The position numbers were made by a program, and so were the translations under genes. Shown piece after piece: positions 36,900-49,008 of a stretch of 64,000 nt of DNA. The notes under the pieces were generated by a model that did no database searches, was not told where the DNA came from, and was given only the letters and a program-made list of their open reading frames with translations. This DNA comes from Zygnema circumcarinatum (Eukaryota; Streptophyta; Zygnematophyceae; Zygnematales; Zygnemataceae): positions 6,861,193 through 6,925,192 of the forward strand of contig CM074804.1 in NCBI GenBank assembly GCA_037447605.1, in the 5' to 3' direction. Each line of letters starts with the position of its first letter. Within the stretch, counting starts at the first letter, position 1.

Positions 36900-37817
36900 G
36901 AAGCAGGAAGCAAGTACAGCGTACATCCTTGGAAATGTAGTGGAATTCGTGCCTCTCAGTTGTGACTGTCCCCTTTGAAAGAAAGTGCTCTTGAACGAGG
37001 CTTTTTTTTTTGTTCCTGTTGTTCGATGGAGCTTAATGAGTCTCCTAATCCCTTATTCCTTGCAAGTTCTGTCTGTCCAATGCAGTGCTAAGCACAGCCA
37101 AATAAGAAAATCGTTGCTATCATTTGGGGTTATGGACAGCACGAGGCTGGTGTCGTTGTAAGGTGTCGTCGGCGTCGTCAATCCATTCGTGTCTCCCCGT
37201 GTCTCCCCTCCATGCTCTCTAATGTCGCAAAGCTGCATGTTATTCCACAACCTCGCCCTTCGATTTGGCAAAAGCAAGCGAATCATTACATCCCGCCCCA
37301 ATATGTGACCTCAATGCTTTAAAAACGTCGATGGTGGTTGACACATTACGAGTTGCTATTCCTCCCTCTCAGATGATAATTGCCTTTCATACCACAAACT
37401 GAGGGATACGGTCCATGGCCCCATTGCCTCATGGCCCCATTGCCTCATGGCCCCATTGCCTCATGGCCCCATTGCCTCATGGCCTCATAACCCCATCACC
37501 CCATGGCCCCATGGCGCAGCCCTTGGGCGGCTTATCAATTCCAGGCCTTGAAAGCAGCGGTCGCCCCGCCCGCCCGCCTGCCTCGCCGGCGCCACCTAAC
37601 GCTGTGACGGCGCCTTGAAGACGGAGGGAGGCCGCGCGGGAGCGCCATCCAGCACAGCAGGCAGGCCGGCGGGAGGGAGGGAGGGAGGGAGAGGGGCATG
37701 GGCGGGAGGCAGGGGGCGGGCGAGGGGGCGCCGCGCCCTGCATGAGAGCGAGCGCCTCCAAGGGCAGAGCAGGCGCAGGCGCCGGCGGACCGGCGAGGCA
37801 GGGCTTGGGCTGCCGCC
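36900..37817. other. Intergenic region with a 16-bp tandem repeat, upstream of the DUF616 gene
   Basis: Units of atggccccattgcctc repeat four times from 37415, then decay (ggcctcataaccccatcac). Nearer the DUF616 ATG is a gggagggagggagggaga tract (37672-37695). No gene is seen. Confidence 0.6.
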
Positions 37818-40800
37818 ATGACAGCGCCTTTCAGGGCGCGGCGGGCGGCTGGAAGCCTGCGCCGAATAGGACAGCCGAGATTATCGTTTGCGTCCTTCTT
37901 CTTTGTTGCTGCTTCCATTCTCGCACTCACATTGCTCGGCCATGACTTCCTGTTTCCGGATAGTCGGATGAAGGGAGAAGGTGATTGCCAAAGCTTGGCT
38001 CTGGAAACTGGTTTGCTTCAGCTTTCTTATCATCATTAGTTACCCGTCTATCGCATTAATGTATTGCTAGACCCCTATAGTAAGATCATCGTTTCCCCCA
38101 TTTCTGAGCTTCCATAAAGAGGCGCTGATTTGGCATTGGGTGTTTGTTGGTCAGGAAGAGAAAAAGGGCTGCTTGGTCGGAACTCAAAAGAGGACGAATT
38201 GGCTTCAGAAGCAGAACAGGTGAGATAGACTCATCTCTCTGCACGCAACTCACTGAATCATCTGACTTCCACCTTCGCGGCTCTTGGATCCAGCCTCCAA
38301 TAGTACCAGAAAGTGGAACAGGCAGGAGCCCTGATCTTTCTCCAATGTCCATACTGCTATACATTCCTCCATGAGAGACATGCTGGGTCTTTAAAGTTCT
38401 GTTGGTGAGCGCTAATGACTATCGTTTATAGTATGAACATTGCTTTTAAAACCCTTAGATTCTAGAGTCCAGTCAGCTGCTGTTATTCATCACTTAAGTG
38501 GCGTTAAGGCCTTATTTTGGAAATACGAAAACTAGCACACTTGATTCTGTCATCCATCTCAACTGAAGTTAATTGTAGCTTTGACTTTTACGGAGGGAAG
38601 TAGTGCAAGTAACACCTGCCAGCACATCTTAAGACCACCTGGTTTAGGATGCAAACGATTAGGTTGACGTAGTGTTCAATAACGGGAACTTAATTTACTC
38701 TTTCTGGTTACATGCTGAACATCCATGGCAACATGCTAACTGTTATCGAGATGAACAAAACGAAGGCATTCAGTTCATTTCGAAAACTCAAGGAATCTGC
38801 ACTGTTGGGGTGCTGGGCAGGATCTTTTCTCTTCCAAGGACGCTGTCAGCGATTTTGATGAAGCAGGTATAGAATGCACTAGTGGTGGTCAATACGGCGG
38901 CAGAGATGGCATTGCTAGGTTGTGCCTTGTTATTGAGTCTCTCTAATCTTCAATCTTGCATGTGTAAGGATTCGCGATTTTTTGTCATATCAAACGCCAT
39001 GGCCTTCGCATTGTCTCAGATAAGTGACACAAATAGTTGTTGTGAAAAAAAATGTTTGATCCGACTTGTGCTATAGCACCCGATGACCATCAAACTCTTA
39101 AAATGTGTCGGATGATTGGGTATTCCATTAATGACTATGGAACTACTTGCGTTACATGGAGCCCAATTCCACAGAAGCTGATGTACGCAGGATGACCAGC
39201 ATGGATGGTCAATTGCATGCTGAGACAATTCTGTCGTTCTGTTTAGTGACTTCTTCACCTTTTTGGGCAGACGAGAAGGAAGCAGGGAGAAAGTCTGACA
39301 CTCCTTGCCGTGGTTGCAGGATCCAATGCAATGAACTTTCCACCACTTGTTCCAGGCAAACTTCAATCCATAGACGAGGGAGGGAAGAATGAAGCGAGTG
39401 AAGCAACTGACAATGGTGAAAGATTGAAGATATTTGAGATGGAAAAGAACCAAGAGAGGAAGAAAGAATATGACCGATGGAGAGTGAAGCAAGACGAAGG
39501 CATAGTGGCGAAAGTTGCAGACCGGCTTTCAGATGCTGGAAGTGAAGGAACGAGCGGGGAAGGAAGAGACCAGAGGCTGGTCAACGACGCCACAGCGAGA
39601 TCAGGAGAACTTAGTGGGTTGAACGGAAACAACGAGGGAAATGATGTAGGAAAGGAGTTTAGATTTAATGCTAAAGTGGCAGATGGGATGGAAGGTGACG
39701 ATGCAGAAGCTTTATCGAAGGGACAAGAAGAAGATAGTGGGGATAGAAGCGGCATTGAAGCTGAACAGAATGAGGATACAAGTGCGAAGAAGGAAAACGA
39801 ATTAGATGAGAAAGAAGATCAAATTGACGAGAATGTGGATGATACTGGGGATGAGAAAGAGAGTGAAATGAAGGGGGAGAAACCCACGGATTTGCCTGGG
39901 ACTCGAGGGAAAGTAGTCACAGAAGGGATTCATTCAACGGCAGTTAACGAGAACGGAGATGAGGAAGACGATAAAGCAGAATCTGTTATCGGTGACGATG
40001 GGGAGATGGAGACAAGAGTGCAAGACAGGAAAGCTGAGAGCAACGAAGAAGATGAGGACGAATCTTATGGTGCGAAGGAGGGAGTGGGAGAGGCAGGAAA
40101 GGGGAAATCGAATGCACAAGGGACTGAAAAGAAAGCAGAAACAGACCAGGAAATTGGAGGAACCAACTTTTCGCTACGTAGAGCTGGGACTACAAGTCAC
40201 GTCGTTTCTTCCAATGAAACAACCTCAAGAATGGATCTGGATGACACAAGTGAGCATACCGTTGAAAAGGACACTGGTGTTAAAGATCCCCAGAACGAGA
40301 TTGAGGAAGAAGAGGAGAAGGGTGAAATTGGAAATGACAGATTAGACGAGGACAGCGCAGGAGAAGGGACCAGACAGGACAAACTCGAGGAACATGCCGG
40401 AAAGGAGGTTGGAGATGAGGACGATAGCTCTGACTTATTGCAGCTCGGGAAATTTCTGCCTCTGGGGCAGGAAGGAAAGGGGGACAGTGACATGTTGGTG
40501 GAAAGGGCTCAGGAACAGTTGGAGATTGCAAGTGGACAAACTGGATCCGAGCTGAGGATGCGAGAGAGGTCGGAGTTGGAAAGGGCAGGGAAGGAGAGAG
40601 AGGAGAACCAACGCAGAGTTACTGAACAAATGTCAGAGAGGGAGGCTGGAACTCAAGGGGGAGGAGACAAGGCTGAGGAGGATGGCTTAGGAAGGCGTTC
40701 AGATTTGCAGCAGCAGCCGGAAAATGATAGGAGTGCTACAGGAGAAGAGAGAAATGGATTGTCCGCAAAGAATGGCATGGGTGAAATGCTGGCTGATGGA

Positions 40801-43800
40801 GGAAGAGGAACGGGAGGATTAGCCAAGAGTCAGGACGATCCAAGCATTCTATCAAATCTGACGAAAAGCAATGAGGACTATACGGCGAAAAGGATTTCAA
40901 AAGACCAAAATGAGGGGCAAGAAGGATCTTTGGAAGGTCAAGTCAGTCAGAGGCAGGGTAGTGGCGAAAACCTTGTGGGAGGGTCAACGTACGACGGAAC
41001 AGGATTAGAGAAGAGAGTACGGGCCAAATGGGAAGATATGTGGGCTAAGGACGAAGAATTCGCTGTAGATCGGAACAGGAAAGCGAATGTGCTTGTTGGG
41101 AACTTCAGTGCAACACATTTAGAGGGGACACAAGGGGACATGGAGGGGTTGTCGTCTTCCGCAGAAGAGAATGAAGTGGAGCCGGAGCTGTGGAGGGAGG
41201 TGGAAGACGTGCATGAAAAAGCCATGATTGGCGAAGGAGATGAGTCTGATGTTGATTCCAGGCGGGAGAAAGGTGTTTCAAACTCCGGCGACGAGCTACA
41301 AAAGCTTGTGAAGGCTGGACAACAGAGCTCCGTTTTTGAGGTGGAGGAGGAAAAGAGGTTCAAGGTGGAGCAAGAGGGTATGGAGAGGCTTCCTGCGGCA
41401 GGACAAGTGAGAAAGGGAGTGCGAGCGAGCACAGCAGGCTTGGAAGTCCCTCAAAATGTTGGCTTGCGGTCTGAAGCTGAGAGCGTGAATGAGGAGAAAT
41501 TGACTGGCACTAAATCTTCTGACTTGGATGGTAGGATCCAGGAAAGGATAGCGAGGCAGTCTGAGTCTAAAGCTGAGGAGATGCACACGGAGAGGATAGG
41601 CACCACCGACCCGCTTTTAAGCTCGGAGGAGGGAGAAGGAAGGCTCAAAGAGATGGGTCAGACAACTACGGAGCCAAAAGCTCCTTCATTTGTTGAAACA
41701 GAGAGATTGGCAATTGAACAAACAAAGGTAGGAGCACTAAGTTTGAACGCTGAAGGTGGAAAAGGGGAAATGGGAGAGGTGGGACATGCAGCACGAGAGG
41801 GGCGTATGGGGGCAGAAGAGCGCCAGGTCCCTATTTCAGTTTCGAATGCGGATCGGGAGGCCAAGGAAAATGCAAGTCAAGCTGGAGATAATGCAGGGAG
41901 GCCAGGAGAGAGTGGGGTCATAGGGAAATTGGAGACATCAAAACAGTCCGATGCAGACGTAGGAGATAGCGCAGAAAGAACGACCTCTTTTGAGGACACT
42001 TCCTCCGGTGTACAAAAAACTGGAAATGCGAAGAATGTCTCGGATCATGAGACAGTACTTGTGCTGAAGGAGGAGGAGGAACTAGACATAGACGGGAAGG
42101 AATCGTCTGAGACAGACTCTGCTGGCAGTGATACAGAAGCTGGAGATGCAGGAGAGGTGGTTGATGACTCCATCTCTGAAGGGGTAGCCAAAGGGACGTC
42201 TCTGTCAGAAGAGACAGCAGAGGAGACACAATCTTCCACGGCCTTGCGTAGTCAAAATGTTGATGGAAATGAAAGCTCAGGTAATGGAAAACGTACTGTC
42301 GGCGTGCTAGAAGGGAGTGGTAGCGAAACAGGAAAAGATTCATTACAGAGTTTTCAGCTTAAAGGGACTTCTGAAGCCAAGATAGTGGTGGAAGATGAAT
42401 CACGTGCAAGGCAACTGCGCGAAAATGCGGGTGTTAAGAAGTCACAGGAAGATGTGGAAGAGGGAGCTGAGACTGATGCAGGCCTTGAGAAAGGAGAGGT
42501 GGATGGGGACTCTGTCTCTGGCAATGGAGGTGTGAATCAAGGAAAGAGCAGGCAAGGTAGCACTGAAGAGCAGCAGACCAGCAGTGAGAGCAAGAAGGCT
42601 GAAGAAGGGGATGGAGCTAAGGAACAGCAGGTGTTGGTATTGGACAAGGAGAGTCTGACAGCAAATGTGATCGATCTTGTCGGAGACCCCATCGACCCTC
42701 AACCGATGAAAGATGAGCTTGTAAAGGAAGTTGATCATCAGGAAGAAGATGTTGGTGGAACAGAGAAGGAGAGGAAGAAGGGGCGAAAGAAGAAGAAACA
42801 CAACAAGACTAAAGGTCAGTCTTCAGGTTCCAGTAAACCGTGGGTAACTCGTAGAGGGTGTCCATTAAGGGCTCATAGACCTCCGGAAAGTGGAATATTG
42901 GCAGCTTCTGATATGGTGCCATGAAGTTTTTCACAGTCCACCATGGATTTGTGCATGTATTTCAGATACCTTGGAGTCACGATTCGGGAGGTCTTGAAAG
43001 TTCTGTGGTGTACATATTGGACGTGTTCTAGGTTTCAAGTTCAATTTCCAAATGAACTAGATTTGAGCAGTTAATCGAGGGCAGAGTTCGAATTCGCAAG
43101 CTAGACCTTTGCACAGATTTCTCTCGTGCAGACTTACTTGCTTGAGCATTCTCTTCCGAGTCCCATCAGGCCGGACAGCACTGTGTGGTGAGAGAACTTT
43201 AAAGCAAACGGAAGAAATATGTTTATGGATAAAGACTTGCAAACCTTCGCTCGTTCTGCACACTGTGGTTTGGAAAAGAAAGATTATTTCACGAGCGTGT
43301 GTTGTGCTTCAAATGGTAGCGTGCGAAAATCTTTGATTCATGTGTAGGGGTGGTGCTGGCAGGCTGTGCTGTGGATGTCCTCCCTTCTGCCAAGGGGTTG
43401 GAGCTGCATCCCTTCCTTCCCAAGTTCTTTATGTTCAACTTGCGATATGTGGAGTTCGAGGGGCCCCCTTCAGGCGACCCCTTGTGGCGGCCCCGCTTTG
43501 GGGGGCAGCAGACGGTTGTACAGAGAGAGGCCTCCTTTGTGGCCCAACCGCAGCGGATCCACTGCGGCTTTGTGAATGGGCCGGCGGGGTCGGCAAGCAC
43601 GGGCTTTACTATCTCCGAGGAAGATCGCAGCTATATGGACGAGTGCCAGCTTTTGGTCGTCTCGGCGGTGTTTGGAGATTGGGATCATATTCGGAGTCCC
43701 TCCAAAACCAAGGTGAGAAGGGGTAATTTGTAAAACATGAGAGATTCCTTTCGTGACAGTATTAACAAAAGTGGCTTTTACATGCATATGTCCTCTTGGA

Positions 43801-46250
43801 CGGCAACGCGCTGACCTGTTTCAGCCTTTGTGGTGCGATTGAGGGGATGGGATGTCACCAAAGAAGTGAAGTGCGATCTTGAAACGACTACTACTTTCAA
43901 CATTGATGATGTCCCTTAATGTAGCTATCAGCTGGAGGCACTCTCACTGTCCCTAGTAAAAGTTGCATAATGCTGCACTAGACCTTTTAGGTAGATTTGA
44001 ATCCAGTGTACTATATAGCAGCTTCCCCTGTTTGCGTGTTAACCGTGAAAAATGATTGGTAAAGTGATAATCCTGTTGTCTTGGATGTTGGTCGTGAGAA
44101 ATTATCCAGGTCTCAAGCTGGACTCGCAAAAAGGTTTGTTTTGCGATGTTCGTGGATAAACAGACCCTCGATGCGCTGCCCCAAGATGGCATCGTCCTTG
44201 ATGGTGATAACAAGTACGGACTTTGGAAAGTGATTCTCGTGTCCGACATGCCCTTCAGTGACCCGAGGAAGACAGGGAAGATTCCGAAGCTTATTCCGCA
44301 CCGACTTTTCCCGAATGTGAAGTGAGTTCCGAACAGCTTCATCACTTTTCAGTTTCGCTTACTTTTGCCTTTTTGTCTGTATTCATGTCCGGGTTGAAAT
44401 TCGTATGCTGCGAGTTGATGCTGAAAATTCACAACCTTGGCCAACGCTTGAAGCGAGGATTCTCGCCATGTTGTTCATCTACGTCAGTATCAGATAAACC
44501 CCCGGAATGTATAAGAGATGAACTGCCTGCCCAAAATGTACAACAGATGATTCTTAAATCTTTTCGAGTGGGAACAGAATGTGAAGAGGTGAAGGTATGG
44601 TTGGCCTCTCTAACTTTTTCCTGTTGTTTCTTTCTTTGGTTCATGAATCTTCGCAGGTACTCTATATGGGTGGACAGTAAACTGAGACTGCAATACGATC
44701 CGATGCTGATTTGGGAAAGATTTTTGTGGCGGGATGGCTACGAATATGCCATCTCTGAGCACTACGACAGAAACTGCGTTTGGCAAGAGGTGAAACCTCC
44801 CATCATGGCTCATGTCCTCCCACCCTTCTCCTCTTCTGCCATGCGGCCTCCCTCTCTTTGCCTTCTCTTGTCTGCTTGCCCGTCTTACTTTTTCGCGGGT
44901 TCTGAGACAGGTGGAGCGCAACAAGCAGCTGAACAAGTACAACCACACAGTCATCGATGAGCAGTTTGCCTTCATGAAGGCGGACGGCTTGAAGCCCTTC
45001 GACCCCAACGATCCTAATAAACTTCTGCCCAGCAGTAAGAATAAGGGTTTTCCGAAGGGGGGGGGTTTCTGGAAGTGCGTGTTTTGCCTTTCTCGATTGC
45101 AAGCTGTCGAGCCATCAATGCTTTATCGTTGTCGGTGACTATCCCTTTCCTGCAAAAAATGCTGGGGACGAGTTACTGCTGGCTCAGAAAAATGCTTGCG
45201 TCCTAATCTTGAACTCATTAGTCCTCGATTTCTGAGTCTTTTAGTCGGACATTAGCCCACCTCTCAAGTGAAGTACAAGCAAGTAACTTGCATCCACCCC
45301 CATGCCAAAACGACATCACATTGTCGTTGTGCATCGTTTAGATCCATCCCCTTTTGAGTTCACTCTTAGAATATTAATAATCGCGTAAGTTGGTCACCCG
45401 GGCGCTTGTGTCATTCATCCGCTGTCCCAATAGCAGCGCATTCTGAGATGTCTTCATGGAGTTGGGAGCATTGCTGAAAGCTCAATGCCACTGTTCTAGT
45501 AGTGTGTGTGAATGCATAGGTAAATGAGTGAGCTAGTTAATTGTTAGAACTTTCCTAGTTCTAGATTGTGCCTTCTGGCAATGCCTCCTCTAGTTATTTC
45601 ATCCATTGCAGGGCCCTTGTGCGCGTTCAATTTGACACATAACTAAAGCAAAGTCGGTCAAGCTTACAGACCTGGCGGTCGGTCGATGGTGGACATGGCA
45701 TGGTGCAGATGTGCCGGAAGGTTCGTTTATAATCCGCGCTCACACGCCTATGGCAAACCTATTTTCCTGCCTCTGGTTCAACGAGGTGGACCGCTTCACT
45801 TCACGAGATCAGATCAGCTTTGCCTACACCTATTTCAAGCTCGCAAGGACCAATCCGCAAAAATTTTACTTGAACATGTTTAAGGTGTGTTGTTCGTGTC
45901 CATTCTGAGCTTAACATGTTCTAGCCATTGGACCTGGCTATGGTTAAGGATAAGGTGCCGTCGAACATACGAAGCGGGGATTCCACGTCTACTCACGTTC
46001 TGTCCATCTTTTCTTTGTGGTCCTTATAGTCTGTATTGCTTTCTGAATATAACTTCCTTGTGCTGTGGGTTCTTAATTTGACCTTTCTGAACAGGACTGC
46101 GAACGGAAGGCGCTGGTGAAGCTCTTCCGGCACAAAGGCGAGGAGATGATCTATGGGAAGCCGGAGCCCATGCAGACAGAGGAGCAGCGCCTCGAGAACG
46201 AGGAGGAGATCCGTAAATTGGCAGCCCAAGCAGCCTCCTTCACGGGATGA
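37818..46250 (+). CDS. Giant DUF616 (TOD1/MUCI70-like) type II membrane protein with a long acidic insert
   Basis: Exons: 37818-37980, 39320-42814, 43348-43712, 44110-44321, 44657-44789, 44911-45034, 45709-45884 and 46095-46250. All phases close to about 1607 residues. Exon 1 encodes a short basic tail, then one membrane helix (ASFFFVAASILALTLLGHDF), typical of Golgi type II proteins. Exon 2 (about 1165 residues) is rich in Glu, Gly, Asp, Ser and Lys, has no cysteine, carries several N-x-S/T sites and ends in a basic patch (KKGRKKKKHNKTK). The last six exons hold the DUF616 core: KVCFAMFVDKQTL, YGLWKVILVSDMPFSDPRK, PKLIPHRLFPN, YSIWVDSKLRL, FIIRAHTPMANLF, CLWFNEVDRFTSRDQISFAY. Arabidopsis relatives act in pectin/mucilage and turgor phenotypes. 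From memory they have about 450-600 residues, so the insert is exceptional. A 65-nt cassette with good splice sites (38155-38219) may be an alternative exon. Confidence 0.8.
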
Positions 46251-47136
46251 AGAACCTGCCACTGCCCTGGTTTTGCAACATTATTTTTTTTTCTTTTTTT
46301 TTTTTAGAGTTCGGAAGTTTCTGCCCTTTGCTCAAATGTGCCTCGGAATAAAGGTTTTTGTCGCAGATGAGAGGGCCTCCCAAGCAGGGAATGGAGACTT
46401 GAAGCGTGAGGCTTCCGGCAGCAGGCGGCCCTTTAGAGAAAGCGGAGGGAGGACTGCTTCAGTTGAAGATAGAGAAAAGCGTCCCTTTGATAGTACAGTA
46501 CAAAAATTATTTCGTCCCCTTAGCCACATAGAGCTCGCCAATGCGACTCCCATGTCATCTCGCCTTTATAGCAGCGATACGGGTCCTTCACCTGCCTGGA
46601 GCAGCCACTGTGCCTTGGTCGTCTTCCTAATGTGAATGTCTCCGGCGGGCCTTCCAACACGTTGCAGTTTTTCCGCTTGGCTGGTTTCCAGTTTGCGCAA
46701 GCTCCAAGAAAGTGAAGGGCTCTTTCAGCTGTGTGCGCTGGACGTCCGTTGGGCACAAACCGCGCATGTCAGTCCATCGGATTGTCGATTATTGGCCAAC
46801 CATTGCTTGCCAATGGTTGGCTGTCCCATTGTTTGCAACCATTGGAATACAGGACCGTAGGGGCCACGATATCAGACGAACTTTTCTTGACAGCGTTCTG
46901 GGAAAAGTCTGACTTCTCTCGAACCTGGAGTCAACTCCGAGCGTGCGATTGCGAAGGTCGAATCCATCCGACGGCGATGAGCCTCCGTAGAACCACATCT
47001 GCAATTGGGGGGGGGGGGTCCGACTTCCGACCTGTCACGCTCGTGAGTGAAGTCTGATACCACCTGCTGGCTGGGGCCGATGCCATTGGTTCCAACCATT
47101 GCTGGCTGGCTAATCTCCCAGTTAATGTTTCCAATA
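46251..47136. other. Intergenic, with CCAATGG/CCATTGG inverted words
   Basis: After the DUF616 stop, an atttttttttctttttttttttt run and aataaagg (about 46347) may mark the transcript end. At about 46793-46823 gccaaccattg and caatggttggc form a perfect 11-bp inverted repeat, with more ccattgg words to 46860 and at 47081-47100. A run of ten or more G lies near 47009. No gene is supported. Confidence 0.55.
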
Positions 47137-47713
47137 GGGCGTGTCAGACTTAACAAAATGTTACGAATATCGAGTTTTTAGTATTACGAGAATCGAGGTT
47201 ACTAAGTACTAAAAATCATCGCACCCCCGAACCTAAACCGAACCGAACGGAAGTCAACTGTACTAAGTCAACGGGTCAACGTTGCGAAGATTGACCCGTG
47301 GGGTTTACTGAAATTGCATTTCTTCGCACGATTTTGTTCGCACCCAAAAGAGGCGCCGAAATGGACGTGCGAAGAAAATACTGGCGAGAATCGCGTCAAC
47401 GTGACGTCATGGTTGTTTTCCCGGCTTCCCGCCCGCGCCCGCGCCCGCCCGTGACGCGCAACACGACACAACGACAAGCGGTCTCCGCGCGCCGCGCCGG
47501 CGCTGTTTCTAAGTCTGAGGGCCCCGCGCGAGGGCGAAGTTGCGAAGACGGCGTTTGGAGAAGTGCGAAGACGGCGATCGCGGAGTGCGAACAGGACCGC
47601 GCCGCGAGTGCGAAAAACTAGGCTCGGGAATTTTAGTTTTACTGACGTTGACTCGAAATGTTACGAATATCGAGTTTTTAGTATTACGAGAATTTTTTAA
47701 GTCTGACACGCCC
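47137..47713. mobile_element. MITE-like element A with TA target duplication
   Basis: The terminal inverted repeats are gggcgtgtcagacttaa (left) and ttaagtctgacacgccc (right), extended by an aaat/attt block and flanked by TA on both sides. A 34-bp direct repeat (around tacgaatatcgagttttt) sits inside each end. The inner part is GC-rich with cgtgacgtcatgg. There is no transposase ORF, so it is non-autonomous. The TA duplication suggests the Tc1/mariner superfamily (inference). Confidence 0.85.
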
Positions 47714-47718
47714 TAATA

Positions 47719-47875
47719 GGGGGTGTCAGACTTAACAAAATCTTACGACAAGCGTTACGAAAAAAAAGGTTACGAAAGTACTCCGCCGCAGGAGGATCGC
47801 GATTATACTGGAGTACTCGTTCTGATGTCAAACTTACGAACACGCGTACTGAAATTTTTTAAGTCTGACACCCCC
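47719..47875. mobile_element. MITE-like element B with TA target duplication
   Basis: This 157-bp element lies 5 bp after element A. Its ends are gggggtgtcagacttaac and gtctgacaccccc, clearly the same family as A, with TA on each side. The inside is unrelated except for ttacgaa-type words. Confidence 0.85.
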
Positions 47876-48080
47876 TAATGGCAATGGTTGCCAATCATTG
47901 GACGCACCCAGTTGCCAACCCCTGGCAATGGTTGGAACCAGCGCCGACTGCCAGATGTGAACTCGCGTCTCACCAGTCTACGAACGCGGCGTAAACCATC
48001 ACAACGATAATTATCGTTATTTATGGAAAGAAGATACCCTATGGAAAAATGTTTTGAAAGAAAAAACTGACAAAAAAAAA

Positions 48081-49008
48081 GGATAGTGATATTTCCACCA
48101 CTTTTTTGGATCCAAACACCCCTTCCCGGCCGGGCAGATTTCAAAAAGGATTAAAAACGGAAAATGCTTTTTTCACACCTTTTTGGAATCGATACCCACC
48201 TCCATCGGCAGATTTTATTTTTGCGAAACAAGGAAATAACCCGTCACTCCATTTTGAATATCCCGCCTACCTGCATTTTTTTTCACGCGTGCGATCAATC
48301 GCAGCCGTCGATTCCCTCGCAGATCGCAACACGGCAGATCACTATTTGCTCTGCAGCCGGGCTCGGTCACAGCGAATGGCACGAGCCCACGTATCCCGCC
48401 AAACGCGACTCAAACGTTTGTCCGTACAAATTTCGTACGGTCGCAACTTTGAGGAACCCAATATTTCGTACATTGAGAGCTTTGACCAATCAAAATTTTC
48501 CACGTCAAAAATTTAACACGTGGCAGATTTTGATTGGCTGAGAGCTGACACTGCACGAGATCTCGGGCCGAGGGACGCGCGCACTCGCACGAGCTCGTGG
48601 GCGCTTTCCATTCGCTAAGATCGAGCCCGGCTGCAGATCAAACGTTTGATCTGCAGGGGTGCGATCTGCGAGGGAAATCGACAGATGCGATTGACACGCA
48701 CGTGTGAAGGACGGACACCCGCGAACGATCTCGTGGCGGACGGATCTTCCGCTCCGAGAAGATTCGGGCAGGCCGATATTTCTTTCCCTCAAAAAAAAAA
48801 TTCAGGGAGGCGGGATACAGTATTCAAAATGCGGTGACGGAGTATCATTTTCCTTGGTTAGCAAAAATAAAATCAGCCGACGGAAGAAGGTGGGTATCGA
48901 TTCCAAAAAGGTGTGAAAAAAGCATTTTCCGTTTTTAATCCCTTTTGAAATCTGCCCGGCCGGGAAGGGGTGTTTGGATCCAAAAAAGGGGTGGAAATAT
49001 CACTACCC
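48081..49008. mobile_element. Large foldback element, arms of about 340 bp
   Basis: The left arm starts ggatagtgatatttccacc, and the right arm ends with the inverse (ggtggaaatatcactaccc). Pairing continues inward through ccaaacaccccttcccggcc, aaaatgcttttttcacacc, ggcagattttatttttgc, ccctcgcagatcgca and ctgcagccgggctcg, each found inverted in the right arm. The centre also has a dyad (ccaatcaaaatttt ... attttgattgg) around an acacgtggc motif. There is no ORF of note. The arms differ by scattered substitutions and short indels, so the element is not recent. The flanks are A-rich on both sides. Confidence 0.85.
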
